From Pseudomonas sp. NFIX28 (GTDB lineage: Bacteria > Pseudomonadota > Gammaproteobacteria > Pseudomonadales > Pseudomonadaceae), in NCBI RefSeq assembly GCF_900107395.1, contig NZ_FNPW01000008.1, positions 124,001 through 188,000 on the forward strand: DNA of 64,000 nt, read 5' to 3'. A model generated the notes under the pieces. It was not told the origin of the DNA. It was given only the letters and a program-made list of their open reading frames with translations, and did not search any database. The position numbers and the translations under genes were made by a program. Each line of letters opens with the position of its first letter. Positions within the stretch are counted from its first letter, which is position 1. This document shows, piece after piece, positions 52,410 through 61,186 of the stretch.

Positions 52410-54587
52410 ATGTGGCGCCAGTTTTATCGATCAGTCAGCAACCCCGAGAGCTTTCTGGGGGATGTCAGTATTCGGCGCCTGATGGGCCTGGCCGCACCGG
52501 GTGAAGCCGGTGCCGAGGGCCTGGCCGGACTGCGGGTACAGATCGAACAGTGGCGTGACGAGCAGGCCCGGGCCTACCGCGAACTGGCCAGCCAGGCCGC
52601 GGAGCTGGGCAACCAGCGCGAATTCGCCGAGGCGCTGCTGGTGCACTCGGCGCCCCTGGCCTCGGTGCTGGGATGCTGGCTGCAAGGCATGAGCGCCCCT
52701 GGCGTATTCGAGGACAGCGCGCAACTCAAGCTCATGGAGCTGTTGGCCCATGATGTCGGCGTCGGGCGGCCCCTGGCCTCGCGCGCCGATCACTTCAAAT
52801 CGCTGTTGGTGCAGGCAGGGCTGACCGCCTATGCGGTATCGCCGTTCGAGCTTTCCACGCTGCCTGACCTGCCAGACGATCTGTTCGAATTACCGGCATT
52901 GCTGCAAGCGGTCAGCCGCCGCAGCGATGCCTTCGGCGACACCCTGTGCGGCATCGACTTTGCCTGGCGCGCACTGGGGCTGGGCCCTTGGTGGGCGGTG
53001 CTGGACGTGCAGCAACTGGACACGCGCCGGCTCGACCTGAACCAACTGGAGGCAAGCGCCGGCGACGGCTCGGCGCTGGACATCTCGCAGTGGGTCTGCG
53101 AGCAGGTCGCCAGCCTGGGCAGCATGCGCCGCCTGCAACTGGAGGCGGGCGCCCAGTGGTTGTTCGCGGCGCTGAGAACCTTCAACGAGCGGCTGCTGGC
53201 GCACTGCCGGGCCGCGGTATCGCCCGAGCGTCTGATGGGCAAGATGATCCAGCGCATGGCCCGGGCCGGCGCGGTCTATCACCAGGATTACAAGATGGAA
53301 GGCCGCAGCCTGGCGCAGTGGCTGCGTGAGGCCCAGGTCGACCCGGTGCCGTTGCTGGAAATGCTTTCGCGCAGCCGCCTGATCGTGCCCGGCAATGCCG
53401 AGAAGAGCCTGCTGGTCAACACCCTGGTCGCGCCCAACGGGCGCATGTTCCGGATTTTCAGCGAGGCCGACCTGAGCGTTATCCGCAAATGGATCGATGG
53501 CCTGTCCGGGCCGATCCAAAGCGCGGAAGCTGCCGAAGCATCAGCGCCAACCCCTTGCAATGCAGGGGTTCGGCAGGTGCTGGGCGAGGATATTCAAGAG
53601 CAGGGCCAGTGGCCCAAGAGCTTGCGCGAGGCCTATTTCGTCTTGCAGGGCAGGGCACTGGCGCCGCGCACCCAGGCTTTTGCCCAGGCTTATGTGACCC
53701 GTTGGCTGGAACAGTCGCGGCGCTCGCTGCAAAACTCCGAACGCACTTTGCCCGAAGCCTGGAATGTCGGCGTATTGCGCGAGTGGTTGCTGGACAAGCA
53801 CGACCGCCACGGCCAGGAGTTCGAGGAGAGCGACCCGGCGGCGATGCCGTCGCGTGAGGAAATCGTCGACTCCACCCTGCAACTGGCGCCGCTGACGCTG
53901 ATCGACGGTGCCTGGCTCCAGGGCTTCACCGACCTGGCGCTGGCCTCGTCCCACGTTGGTTACGCGCTGTTCCAGACCTATTGGGATGAACTGGGCAACG
54001 GCTGCTATGCGTTGAACCATCCGAAAATCTACCGCGACGGCCTGCGCCAGATGGGCCTGGAGCTGGCGCCTACCGGTGCCCGCGAATTCGCCGAGGATGA
54101 GCGGCTGCGCGAAGCGTCGTTCCGCTTGCCAGTCTACTGGCTGTGCCTGGGCAAGCTGCCGGTGACCTTCATGCCGGAAATCCTTGGCATGAACCTGGCG
54201 ATGGAATTGTCCGGGGTCGGCGGCAGCTATCGCTCGGCCCGGCGCTTCCTCAGGCACTACGGCTTCAGCACCGCGTTCGTCGACCTGCACAACACCATCG
54301 ACAACGTCTCCACCGGGCATTCGGCCTGGGCGGTAGACGCCATCGACGCCTACATGCGCCAGGTCGCGGCGTCGAAGCCGGCGGCACTGCAAGAACACTG
54401 GCAGCGGGTCCGCGTGGGCTATGAGTCCCTGGCACCGCAGCCGGACCGCCTGACGTCCTGGCTGCAGCGCCTGGGTATCGGCTCTGCGGGCGCGGTCCTG
54501 CCCCGGAGCAAGGCGCAGGGCGAAGACCAGGCGCTGTTGCATCACGAACCTATTGTCCCTGCCGCGCCGGTTGGCGTAACGGCCTGA
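52410..54587 (+). CDS. gvgC: large protein with haem-oxygenase-like di-iron oxidase domain
   Basis: 725 residues from ATG 52410 (AAGGGAAG upstream). Residues 1-400 are helical and unrecognised. Residues about 480-660 fit the iron-containing redox enzyme (HDO) family: LIDGAWLQGFTDLALASSH, then YWDELGNGCYALNHPKIYRD with Glu527 and His537 (spacing of ten, as in SznF-type enzymes), Glu599 in MNLAMELSG, and DLHNTIDNVSTGH with His627, Asp631 and His637. Such enzymes make N-O bonds or cleave/desaturate amino acids using two Fe and O2. Here it could form the aminooxy N-O bond or the vinyl group of the product. Substrate and reaction are inference. Confidence 0.75.
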   Translation: MWRQFYRSVSNPESFLGDVSIRRLMGLAAPGEAGAEGLAGLRVQIEQWRDEQARAYRELASQAAELGNQREFAEALLVHSAPLASVLGCWLQGMSAPGVFEDSAQLKLMELLAHDVGVGRPLASRADHFKSLLVQAGLTAYAVSPFELSTLPDLPDDLFELPALLQAVSRRSDAFGDTLCGIDFAWRALGLGPWWAVLDVQQLDTRRLDLNQLEASAGDGSALDISQWVCEQVASLGSMRRLQLEAGAQWLFAALRTFNERLLAHCRAAVSPERLMGKMIQRMARAGAVYHQDYKMEGRSLAQWLREAQVDPVPLLEMLSRSRLIVPGNAEKSLLVNTLVAPNGRMFRIFSEADLSVIRKWIDGLSGPIQSAEAAEASAPTPCNAGVRQVLGEDIQEQGQWPKSLREAYFVLQGRALAPRTQAFAQAYVTRWLEQSRRSLQNSERTLPEAWNVGVLREWLLDKHDRHGQEFEESDPAAMPSREEIVDSTLQLAPLTLIDGAWLQGFTDLALASSHVGYALFQTYWDELGNGCYALNHPKIYRDGLRQMGLELAPTGAREFAEDERLREASFRLPVYWLCLGKLPVTFMPEILGMNLAMELSGVGGSYRSARRFLRHYGFSTAFVDLHNTIDNVSTGHSAWAVDAIDAYMRQVAASKPAALQEHWQRVRVGYESLAPQPDRLTSWLQRLGIGSAGAVLPRSKAQGEDQALLHHEPIVPAAPVGVTA

Positions 54588-54603
54588 ACATCAAGGAGTG
54601 CTC

Positions 54604-55647
54604 ATGTCTCTGGTCAACGTGCACAACGAGTGGGACCCGCTGGAAGAAATGATTGTCGGCGTCGCCCAGGGCGCGCAGGTGCCTCGGCCCGACCGCGGCC
54701 TGTTCGCCCTGGATTACAGCGAGCAGCACGATTACATCGAGGACATTCCTTCCGGCCCGTACCCGCAGCAGGTCATCGAGGAAGCCAGCGAGGACCTCGA
54801 TGCCTTCGCCGCGTTCCTGCGCTCCCACGGGGTCACAGTGCGGCGCCCGGATGTCACGGATCATCGCGCGGTATTCGGCACTTCTGCCTGGAAAACCGAC
54901 GGCGAATACAACTACTGCCCGCGGGACGTGCTGCTGCCCATCGGCCAGACCATCATCGAGGCGCCGATGGCGCTGCGCAGCCGCTATCTGGAGCCGTTCG
55001 CCTATCGTCGTCACCTGGCCGAATACTTCGCCAGCGGCTCCAACTGGATTTCCGCGCCCAAGCCGCAGTTGCTGGACAGCACCTACCGGATCAACCCCAA
55101 GGCAGGCTCGATCATTGCCAATGAAGAGCCGATCTTCGATGCCGCCAACGTGATCCGTGTCGGCGAGGACATCCTCTACCTGGTGTCCCGCAGCGGCAAC
55201 GAGCTGGGGTGCCAGTGGTTGCAGCGGGTGCTGGGCGACCGCTACCGGGTGCATCCGGTGAGCGGCGTGTACGACGGCACGCACCTGGACACCACCATCA
55301 CCGTGGTCCGGCCGGGGCTGGTGGTGTTGTGTCCGGAGCGGATCCGCAAGGACCAGGTGCCGGCGCTGTTCAAGAACTGGGACATCATCTGGGCGCCGGA
55401 GATGGTCGACACCGGCTATTGCTGGTCCTACCCGCGCGCGTCGATCTGGCAGGGCATGAACTTCATCATGGTCAACCCGGCGCTGGCAGTGATCAACGAC
55501 CAGCAGGTGCCGCTGATTCGCGCCCTGGAAAAACACGGTATCGATGTGGCGCCGCTGAAAATGCGCCATGCCCGCAGCCTCAGTGGCGGTTTCCATTGCG
55601 TGTCGGTCGACATTCGTCGTCGCGGCACCCTCGAAGACTATCGTTGA
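54604..55647 (+). CDS. gvgD: amidinotransferase
   Basis: 347 residues from ATG 54604 (AAGGAG at 54593-54598; a GTG at 54598 is in frame but overlaps it). Family catalytic set: Asp179 in EPIFDAANVIRVG, His227 in YDGTHLDTTITVV and the nucleophile Cys332 in LSGGFHCVSVDIRR. Related to glycine and inosamine amidinotransferases, which move the amidino group of arginine to an amine. The known product carries no amidino group, and two central genes are reported dispensable in WH6, so this gene may make a second compound. Confidence 0.87.
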   Translation: MSLVNVHNEWDPLEEMIVGVAQGAQVPRPDRGLFALDYSEQHDYIEDIPSGPYPQQVIEEASEDLDAFAAFLRSHGVTVRRPDVTDHRAVFGTSAWKTDGEYNYCPRDVLLPIGQTIIEAPMALRSRYLEPFAYRRHLAEYFASGSNWISAPKPQLLDSTYRINPKAGSIIANEEPIFDAANVIRVGEDILYLVSRSGNELGCQWLQRVLGDRYRVHPVSGVYDGTHLDTTITVVRPGLVVLCPERIRKDQVPALFKNWDIIWAPEMVDTGYCWSYPRASIWQGMNFIMVNPALAVINDQQVPLIRALEKHGIDVAPLKMRHARSLSGGFHCVSVDIRRRGTLEDYR

Positions 55648-55661
55648 GCGGAGCCTGGGGC

Positions 55662-56288
55662 ATGCAGAATCTGGACTACTACGCCGTCATCCTGTTCGCG
55701 ATTTCCACCTGCGTGACGCCGGGGCCGAACAACGTGATGCTGATGTCCTCCGGGGTCAACTTCGGCATCAGCCGCACCTTGCGCCATGTCGCGGGGATCA
55801 ACATCGGTTTTCCGCTGATGCTGATCGCGGTGGGGCTCGGCGCCGGCGCGGTATTCCATCGTTATCCGAGCCTGCACGACATCCTGCAGGTGGTTGGTGC
55901 GCTGTACATGCTGTACCTGGCCTATCGGATCGCCACGGCGCCCACGGTCGATCTCGACGACAAGGGCGGCCGCCCGCTGGGCTTTACCGGCGCGGCGCTG
56001 TTCCAGTGGGTCAACCCCAAGGCCTGGATCATGGCGGTGGGCGCGGTCCTGGCCTACACCACGCCGGTCGGTTCCTACAGCGCGCAGATCCTGCTGATCG
56101 CCTTGATTTTCTTTCTCTTCGGCTCGCCCTGCTCGATGGTCTGGGTGCTGTTCGGACGTTATTTGCGGCGCTTTCTCAGCGAGCCGAACCGGCTGCGGCT
56201 GTTCAATATTTCAATGAGTGTGTTGTTGGTGGTGTCGTTGATTCCGGCATTGAAAAGCCTGCCGGTCTCAAGTTGGTTGCACGGATGA
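55662..56288 (+). CDS. gvgE: LysE/RhtB-family amino acid exporter
   Basis: 208 residues from ATG 55662, about six membrane segments. The family signature is CVTPGPNNVMLMSSGVNFGI, with FQWVNPKAWIMAVGA later. It is closely similar to gvgK at the end of the cluster. Placed right after the amidinotransferase, it may export that branch's product. Confidence 0.88.
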   Translation: MQNLDYYAVILFAISTCVTPGPNNVMLMSSGVNFGISRTLRHVAGINIGFPLMLIAVGLGAGAVFHRYPSLHDILQVVGALYMLYLAYRIATAPTVDLDDKGGRPLGFTGAALFQWVNPKAWIMAVGAVLAYTTPVGSYSAQILLIALIFFLFGSPCSMVWVLFGRYLRRFLSEPNRLRLFNISMSVLLVVSLIPALKSLPVSSWLHG

Positions 56289-56353
56289 TGGACTGTGCAC
56301 AGACACAGGGAATTTCCATGGATTGGCATGAAGCTATGAGGATGAGCGTTTAA
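56285..56353 (+). CDS. possible 22-residue ORF bridging gvgE and gvgF
   Basis: An ATG overlapping the gvgE stop (ATGA) opens a frame that ends with TAA at 56351-56353, immediately followed by the gvgF ATG (TTTAAATGG). It contains an internal Met with GGGAA upstream (56318). It may couple translation of gvgF to gvgE rather than make a functional peptide. Confidence 0.2.
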   Translation: MMDCAQTQGISMDWHEAMRMSV

Positions 56354-58195
56354 ATGGCTACTTACGTATTAGGGATTTCGGCGTTCTATCACGACAGCGC
56401 AGCGGCGCTGGTGAAGGACGGGGTGCCGGTGGCTGCGGCCCAGGAAGAACGTTTCACGCGGGTGCGGCACGACGCGGCGTTTCCGGCCAATGCCATCAAG
56501 TACTGCCTGGACGCCGAGGGTATCGGCCTCGATGAGCTGACCGCGGTGGTCTACTACGAAGACCCGCAGGAAAAGTTCTCGCGGATGATTTCCTCCTTCG
56601 CCAGCGGCGGCATCAGCGGTGCGCGCACCTTTATCAGCACCATGCCGGAGTGGATCCGCTGGAAGCTCAACGTGCTCAAGTTCATCGACGAGAAGCTCGA
56701 GGAACTGGGGCGCGGTACCGGGCCACTGACTATCGCCTCGCAGCATCACCGTTCCCATGCCGCGGCGGCGTTCTTCCCGTCGCCGTTCGAACAGGCGGCG
56801 GTGCTGTGCATCGACGGCATCGGCGAATGGCACTCGACCACGATCTGGAAGGGCGACGGTTCCAAGCTCGACCTGATGAACTCGATTTCCTACCCGCACT
56901 CGGTCGGCCTGTTCTACTCGGCGTTCACCTATTACTGCGGCTTCAAGGTCGACTCCGGCGAATACAAGCTCATGGGCCTGGCGCCTTACGGCCGGCCGAT
57001 CTATGCCGACAAGATCCGCAAGGAGCTGATCAACATCCGCGCCGATGGCTCGTTCACCTTGAACATGAAGTACTTCGAATACCTGCGTGGCGAACGCATG
57101 GTCGGCGAGGCATTCGAAGAGCTGTTCGGCGGCCCGGTGCGCAAGCCGGAAAGCCCGATCACCCAACGCGAATGCGACCTGGCGGCCTCGGTGCAGCAGG
57201 TGACCGAGGAAGTGGTGCTGGGGCTGGCCACCGCGGCCGTGCGCCAGACCGGTTACCGCAACCTGTGCCTGGCCGGTGGCGTGGCGCTCAACTGCGTGGC
57301 CAACGGCGTGCTCAGCCGTTCCGGACGTTTCGACGCGATCTGGATCCAGCCCGCGGCCGGCGACGCCGGTTGTGCCCTGGGCGCGGCCATGGACTATTCG
57401 GTCAAGCGCACCGGGCGCCCGCACCTGGGCAGCAAAAAGCTCGACGCCATGAGCGGCAGCCTGCTGGGGCCGGGTTTTGGCGACGAACAGATCCAGGCGT
57501 TTCTCGATGCCAACCAATATCCGTACCGGCGCTTCGAGGGGACCGAACTGTATGACGAAACCGCGCGGCACCTGGCCGACGGGGCGGTGGTCGGCTGGTT
57601 CCAGGGGCGCATGGAGTTCGGCCCGCGTGCCCTGGGCGCGCGCTCGATCCTCGGCGACCCACGCAACCCCGAGATGCAGCGCACCATGAACCTGAAGATC
57701 AAGTACCGCGAATCCTTCCGGCCCTTTGCCCCGGCGGTGCTGGACGAGGACGCCCAGGACTACTTCGACATCTGCGAGAAGAGCCCGTACATGCTGATGG
57801 TTTCGCAGGTCAACGACTCGATCAAAACCGCCGAGTCGTTGCAGCCTGGCGGCCCCGAGCGTGGCCTGGGCAGCATCAACTCGATCCGTTCGCAATTGCC
57901 GGCGGTGACCCATGTCGACCTCTCGGCGCGTGTGCAGACGGTGACCGAACAGAACAACGCGCCCTTCACCCACTTGCTGCGCAGCTTCAAGAAGCGCACC
58001 GGCTGTTCGGTGCTGGTCAACACTTCGTTCAACGTGCGCGGCGAGCCGATCGTGTGCAAGCCGGAAGAAGCCTACGCCTGCTTCATGCGCACCGAGATGG
58101 ATGTGCTGGTGCTGGGAAGCTTCATTCTCGAGCGCAAGACCCAGCCGGAGTTCGTCGAAGAGATCGACTGGCGCAACGAGATTCCGCTGGACTGA
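56354..58195 (+). CDS. gvgF: carbamoyltransferase (NodU/CmcH/TobZ family)
   Basis: 613 residues. N-terminal Kae1-like domain: VLGISAFYHDSAAALVKDG, metal-binding HHRSHAAAAFF (131-141), LCIDGIGEW and the LAGGVALNCVANG loop. C-terminal YrdC-like domain: RPFAPAVL, VNTSFNVRGEPIVCKPEEAY. The family uses carbamoyl phosphate and ATP to form carbamoyl-AMP and carbamoylates a hydroxyl group. The final product lacks a carbamate, so the group may act as a leaving or activating group. It lies in the middle of the cluster, followed by a tiny membrane ORF. Confidence 0.92.
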   Translation: MATYVLGISAFYHDSAAALVKDGVPVAAAQEERFTRVRHDAAFPANAIKYCLDAEGIGLDELTAVVYYEDPQEKFSRMISSFASGGISGARTFISTMPEWIRWKLNVLKFIDEKLEELGRGTGPLTIASQHHRSHAAAAFFPSPFEQAAVLCIDGIGEWHSTTIWKGDGSKLDLMNSISYPHSVGLFYSAFTYYCGFKVDSGEYKLMGLAPYGRPIYADKIRKELINIRADGSFTLNMKYFEYLRGERMVGEAFEELFGGPVRKPESPITQRECDLAASVQQVTEEVVLGLATAAVRQTGYRNLCLAGGVALNCVANGVLSRSGRFDAIWIQPAAGDAGCALGAAMDYSVKRTGRPHLGSKKLDAMSGSLLGPGFGDEQIQAFLDANQYPYRRFEGTELYDETARHLADGAVVGWFQGRMEFGPRALGARSILGDPRNPEMQRTMNLKIKYRESFRPFAPAVLDEDAQDYFDICEKSPYMLMVSQVNDSIKTAESLQPGGPERGLGSINSIRSQLPAVTHVDLSARVQTVTEQNNAPFTHLLRSFKKRTGCSVLVNTSFNVRGEPIVCKPEEAYACFMRTEMDVLVLGSFILERKTQPEFVEEIDWRNEIPLD

Positions 58196-58229
58196 TCGCT
58201 CATTCACTTTTTATTCAGGAGACAAGGCC

Positions 58230-58373
58230 ATGCTCAGGTTGCTTTCGTTGTTGATGTTCGCTGTGGTGTTGCTACCGATCGGCTGGGTGCGCCGGATATT
58301 CAATTCGTCGCGCTTCAGCCAGCGTTTCCATCAAGGCTCGACGGCGTGGGACCACCCGGAAAACACCCGTTAG
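58230..58373 (+). CDS. gvgG: 47-residue membrane peptide of the gvg cluster
   Basis: ATG 58230 with CAGGAGACAAGG upstream, stop at 58371-58373 (144 nt in all). One hydrophobic helix (LLSLLMFAVVLLPIGWV, about 4-20) is followed by a basic segment (RRIFNSSRFSQRF) and a polar tail (QGSTAWDHPENTR). It probably sits in the inner membrane with a cytoplasmic tail. Tiny membrane proteins are commonly encoded next to NodU-type carbamoyltransferases and SGNH proteins; it may anchor GvgF. By order it is the second essential sub-150-nt ORF of the WH6 cluster. Confidence 0.75.
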   Translation: MLRLLSLLMFAVVLLPIGWVRRIFNSSRFSQRFHQGSTAWDHPENTR

Positions 58374-58400
58374 GCCGCATAACTGCAAGGGCTCGGATCC

Positions 58401-59723
58401 ATGTCAACGGTCATCTACAAGAACTTGAATGCCTCACCGATTCTCGCCGTCAATGGCACCGGGGTCTGGCTTGAGGATGCCTCGGGCAAACGCTACCTCG
58501 ACACGTGCGGCGGGGTGGCTGTTTCCAGCCTGGGACATGGACATCCACGGATCGCCGCGGCCATCGAGCAGCAGGCGAAGAAACTCAGTTGGGCCCATGC
58601 CGGCAGCTTCACCACGGCTGCCGCCGAGGAGTTGGCGGACCTGCTGGTGGGGGCTTCCGGCGGGTTGGCCAAGGCGCAGTTTCTCTCCGGCGGCTCCGAG
58701 GTCATGGAGCTGGCGATGAAAATCGCCTACCAGTATCAGTGCGAGCGCGGGCTGCCGGGCAAGTCGATCTTTATCTCGCGGCAGCAGAGCTATCACGGCA
58801 GCACCCTGGGGACTTTGTCGATTTCCGGCAACCTCCACCGTCGCGGGGTATTCGAGCCGTTGCTGGGGCCTGCCGAATTCGTCTCGCCCTGTTATGCCTA
58901 TCGCCATCAGGGCGCCGACGAGAGCGACGAGCAGTACGGGACTCGCCTGGCGCTGGAGCTGGACGAAAAAATCCGTGCGCTGGGCAGCGGCAGGGTCGCG
59001 GCGTTCTTCGCCGAAACCGTGGTCGGCTCCACCAACGGGGCGGTGCCGCCGGTGCCGGGCTACTTCAGCAAGATCAAGGCAGTGTGCGAGCGTCACGACG
59101 TGCTGCTGATCCTCGACGAGGTGATGGCCGGCATGGGGCGTACCGGCAAGTTCTTCGCCTACGAGGACGACGGCATCGTGCCGGACATGGTCGCGGTCGG
59201 CAAAGGCCTGGCGGCCGGCTACCAGCCCATCTCGGCGTTGCTGGTCAGCAGCCAGGTGCATGAGGCCATGGCGGGCAACTCCGGGGTGCTGGGCAACGGC
59301 CAGACCCACGTCAACCACCCGCTGGCCTGCGCCGTCGCGCTGGAGGTGCAGCGGGTCATCCAGGACGAGAACCTGCTGGCGGCCGTGCGGCTGCGTGGCG
59401 AACAGCTGCGCCACGGCCTGCGCGAGTGCCTGGCGCGCTTCGAGCATGTCGGCGATGTGCGCGGGCGCGGTTTGTTCGTTGGCGTGGAGTTCGTCCAGGA
59501 CCGCGGCACCCGCGAACCGTACCAGGGCGGCGGTCGTTACGCGGCGCAGCTCAAGGCCCGCGCACTGGAGCATGGGCTGTTGATCTATCCGGGTAACGGA
59601 ACCGCCGACGGCGTCCACGGTAACCATGTGCTGTTCGCGCCGCCCTTTATTTCCAGCGAGGCGGAAATCGCCGAGATGGTCGAGCGTTTCACGGCGGTGG
59701 TCGAGGCCTGCCAGCAGGGCTAG
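58401..59723 (+). CDS. gvgH: class III aminotransferase
   Basis: 440 residues. Fold-type I PLP enzyme: VAVSSLGHGHPRIAAAIEQQ, SGGSEVMELAMKIAYQY, SYHGSTLGTLSISG, LILDEVMAGMGRTGKF and the Schiff-base Lys268 in VAVGKGLAAGYQP. Related to omega/acetylornithine/2,2-dialkylglycine-type transaminases. It probably sets or removes an amino group on the four-carbon intermediate. Vinylglycine products inactivate PLP enzymes, so this one should be protected in some way. Confidence 0.92.
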   Translation: MSTVIYKNLNASPILAVNGTGVWLEDASGKRYLDTCGGVAVSSLGHGHPRIAAAIEQQAKKLSWAHAGSFTTAAAEELADLLVGASGGLAKAQFLSGGSEVMELAMKIAYQYQCERGLPGKSIFISRQQSYHGSTLGTLSISGNLHRRGVFEPLLGPAEFVSPCYAYRHQGADESDEQYGTRLALELDEKIRALGSGRVAAFFAETVVGSTNGAVPPVPGYFSKIKAVCERHDVLLILDEVMAGMGRTGKFFAYEDDGIVPDMVAVGKGLAAGYQPISALLVSSQVHEAMAGNSGVLGNGQTHVNHPLACAVALEVQRVIQDENLLAAVRLRGEQLRHGLRECLARFEHVGDVRGRGLFVGVEFVQDRGTREPYQGGGRYAAQLKARALEHGLLIYPGNGTADGVHGNHVLFAPPFISSEAEIAEMVERFTAVVEACQQG

Positions 59724-59753
59724 CGGGGAGGGCGGACCGGGGGTGTTTTCGAA

Positions 59754-60386
59754 ATGTACCAACAGCCAATAGTGGAAAAGACAATGCAGACCATCGAACC
59801 ATGCAAAGACAAAGTTCTATTGTCGGTGTGCACCATGGACTGGTGCGATCACGGCGTTGAATTCGCCAAGACGGTTTTTTCCAACCTGGAAGTGTTCTGT
59901 TGGGACCCGGGCGATCCCTATCCGTATCACCTGGAAGACTGGGAAGGCGACTGGATCATTTCCTACCGTGGCGACTTCATCTTTCCGCCCAGCATCTACC
60001 AGCGGGCCCGTAAGGGCGCGATCAACCTGCACCCGGCGCCGCCCAAGTACCGCGGCCTGGGCAGCCAGCACTATGCGATCTACTACCAGGACGAAACCTA
60101 CGGCTCGACCTGCCATCACCTGGCGCCCTCGGTGGACAGCGGCGAGATCATCCACGTTGCGCGTTTCAACATCGCCCCGGCGGAAACCGCTTCTTCGCTA
60201 CGCCTGCATGTCGGCGCCTATTGCCTGCAGCAGTTCATCCACCTGTTGACCGACTACATCCTGCAAGGCCGTCCGCTACCTGTGTCGCCCGAGCGCTGGG
60301 GCGAGCGGCTGTACAAGCAATCCGAACTCAAACCCTGGATGGAAAAGATCCGGGCCGAAGAACCCGATCATCGCTGCTTCAAGTAA
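59754..60386 (+). CDS. gvgI: formyltransferase (formyl-THF type)
   Basis: 210 residues from ATG 59754; Met11 (59784) is an alternative start with a similarly weak ribosome site. The formyl_trans_N catalytic set is in place: Asn91 and His93 in INLHPAPPKYRG and Asp128 in SVDSGEIIH, with YGSTCHHL between. It transfers formyl from 10-formyltetrahydrofolate. This fits the N-formyl group of 4-formylaminooxyvinylglycine and is one of the best reasons for the cluster assignment. Confidence 0.9.
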   Translation: MYQQPIVEKTMQTIEPCKDKVLLSVCTMDWCDHGVEFAKTVFSNLEVFCWDPGDPYPYHLEDWEGDWIISYRGDFIFPPSIYQRARKGAINLHPAPPKYRGLGSQHYAIYYQDETYGSTCHHLAPSVDSGEIIHVARFNIAPAETASSLRLHVGAYCLQQFIHLLTDYILQGRPLPVSPERWGERLYKQSELKPWMEKIRAEEPDHRCFK

Positions 60387-60467
60387 TGAGATTGGATGCC
60401 GGCCCGCGCGGGGTGGCATCTACGGTTGGTAAACCCTGCTCCCGCGACTTCTACGAGAGACCGTCAA

Positions 60468-61097
60468 ATGTTTGATTTATCGAGCTTTGGTGCTGCTATG
60501 GCCGTTTATGTCATCGGAACCGCCAGCCCTGGCCCGGGTAACCTGGCGATTGCCAATACTTCGCTCAGCTACGGGCGTACCCCGGGGCTGGCGCTGGCGG
60601 CGGGGGTGATTTCCGGCTCGTTGTGCTGGGGCGCGATGACGGCCGCCGGTGTCTCGGCCTTGCTGATGTCCAACACCCAGGTGCTGGTCTGGCTGAAGAT
60701 CCTCGGTGCCTGCTATCTGTTATGGCTGGCCTATAAATCCATACGCGGGGCGCTGAGCCAGAATGCGCCCAGCCTCAATGGCGCCCGGGCCAAGCAGAGC
60801 CGGACGCTGGGGTTCTACCTGCAAGGGCTGGGCATCCACCTGACCAACCCCAAGGCCGCGTTGACCTGGTTCACCGTGACCACCGTCGGCCTCAGCGCCA
60901 CGGCGCCCTCCTGGGCCAGCTTCGTGCTGGTGGGCAGCTGCGCGGTCGCCGGCTTCGTGATTTTCTGCGCCTATGCCCTGGCCTTCTCCGCGCGTTCGGC
61001 GGAGCCGTTTTTCGTCCGCACGCGCAAGGCCTTCGGTCTGGTGTGCGGTGCGTTCTACACGATGGTCGCCGCAGGCTTCATCGGCTCTTTGCTGTAA
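60468..61097 (+). CDS. gvgJ: LysE-family transporter, divergent
   Basis: 209 residues from ATG 60468 (GAGAGACC upstream), about six membrane helices. Signature TASPGPGNLAIANTSLSYG and LTNPKAALTWFTV. It is less like gvgE and gvgK than they are like each other, suggesting a different origin or substrate. An 81-base gap precedes it and may hold an internal promoter. Confidence 0.87.
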   Translation: MFDLSSFGAAMAVYVIGTASPGPGNLAIANTSLSYGRTPGLALAAGVISGSLCWGAMTAAGVSALLMSNTQVLVWLKILGACYLLWLAYKSIRGALSQNAPSLNGARAKQSRTLGFYLQGLGIHLTNPKAALTWFTVTTVGLSATAPSWASFVLVGSCAVAGFVIFCAYALAFSARSAEPFFVRTRKAFGLVCGAFYTMVAAGFIGSLL

Positions 61098-61110
61098 GCG
61101 TGGATAAGCC

Positions 61111-61135
61111 TCGCCCGTGGCGATCGCCAGGGCGA
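61111..61135 (+). other. self-complementary element between gvgJ and gvgK
   Basis: TCGCCC and GGGCGA flank TGGCGATCGCCA, itself a perfect palindrome, with one unpaired G. It could form a strong hairpin in the 89-base gap; A-rich sequence follows. No function is assigned. Confidence 0.4.
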
Positions 61136-61186
61136 AAACAATGACTCAAGGCTCTGTTCGGAGCATGTACTTCTCAGGATGAATGT

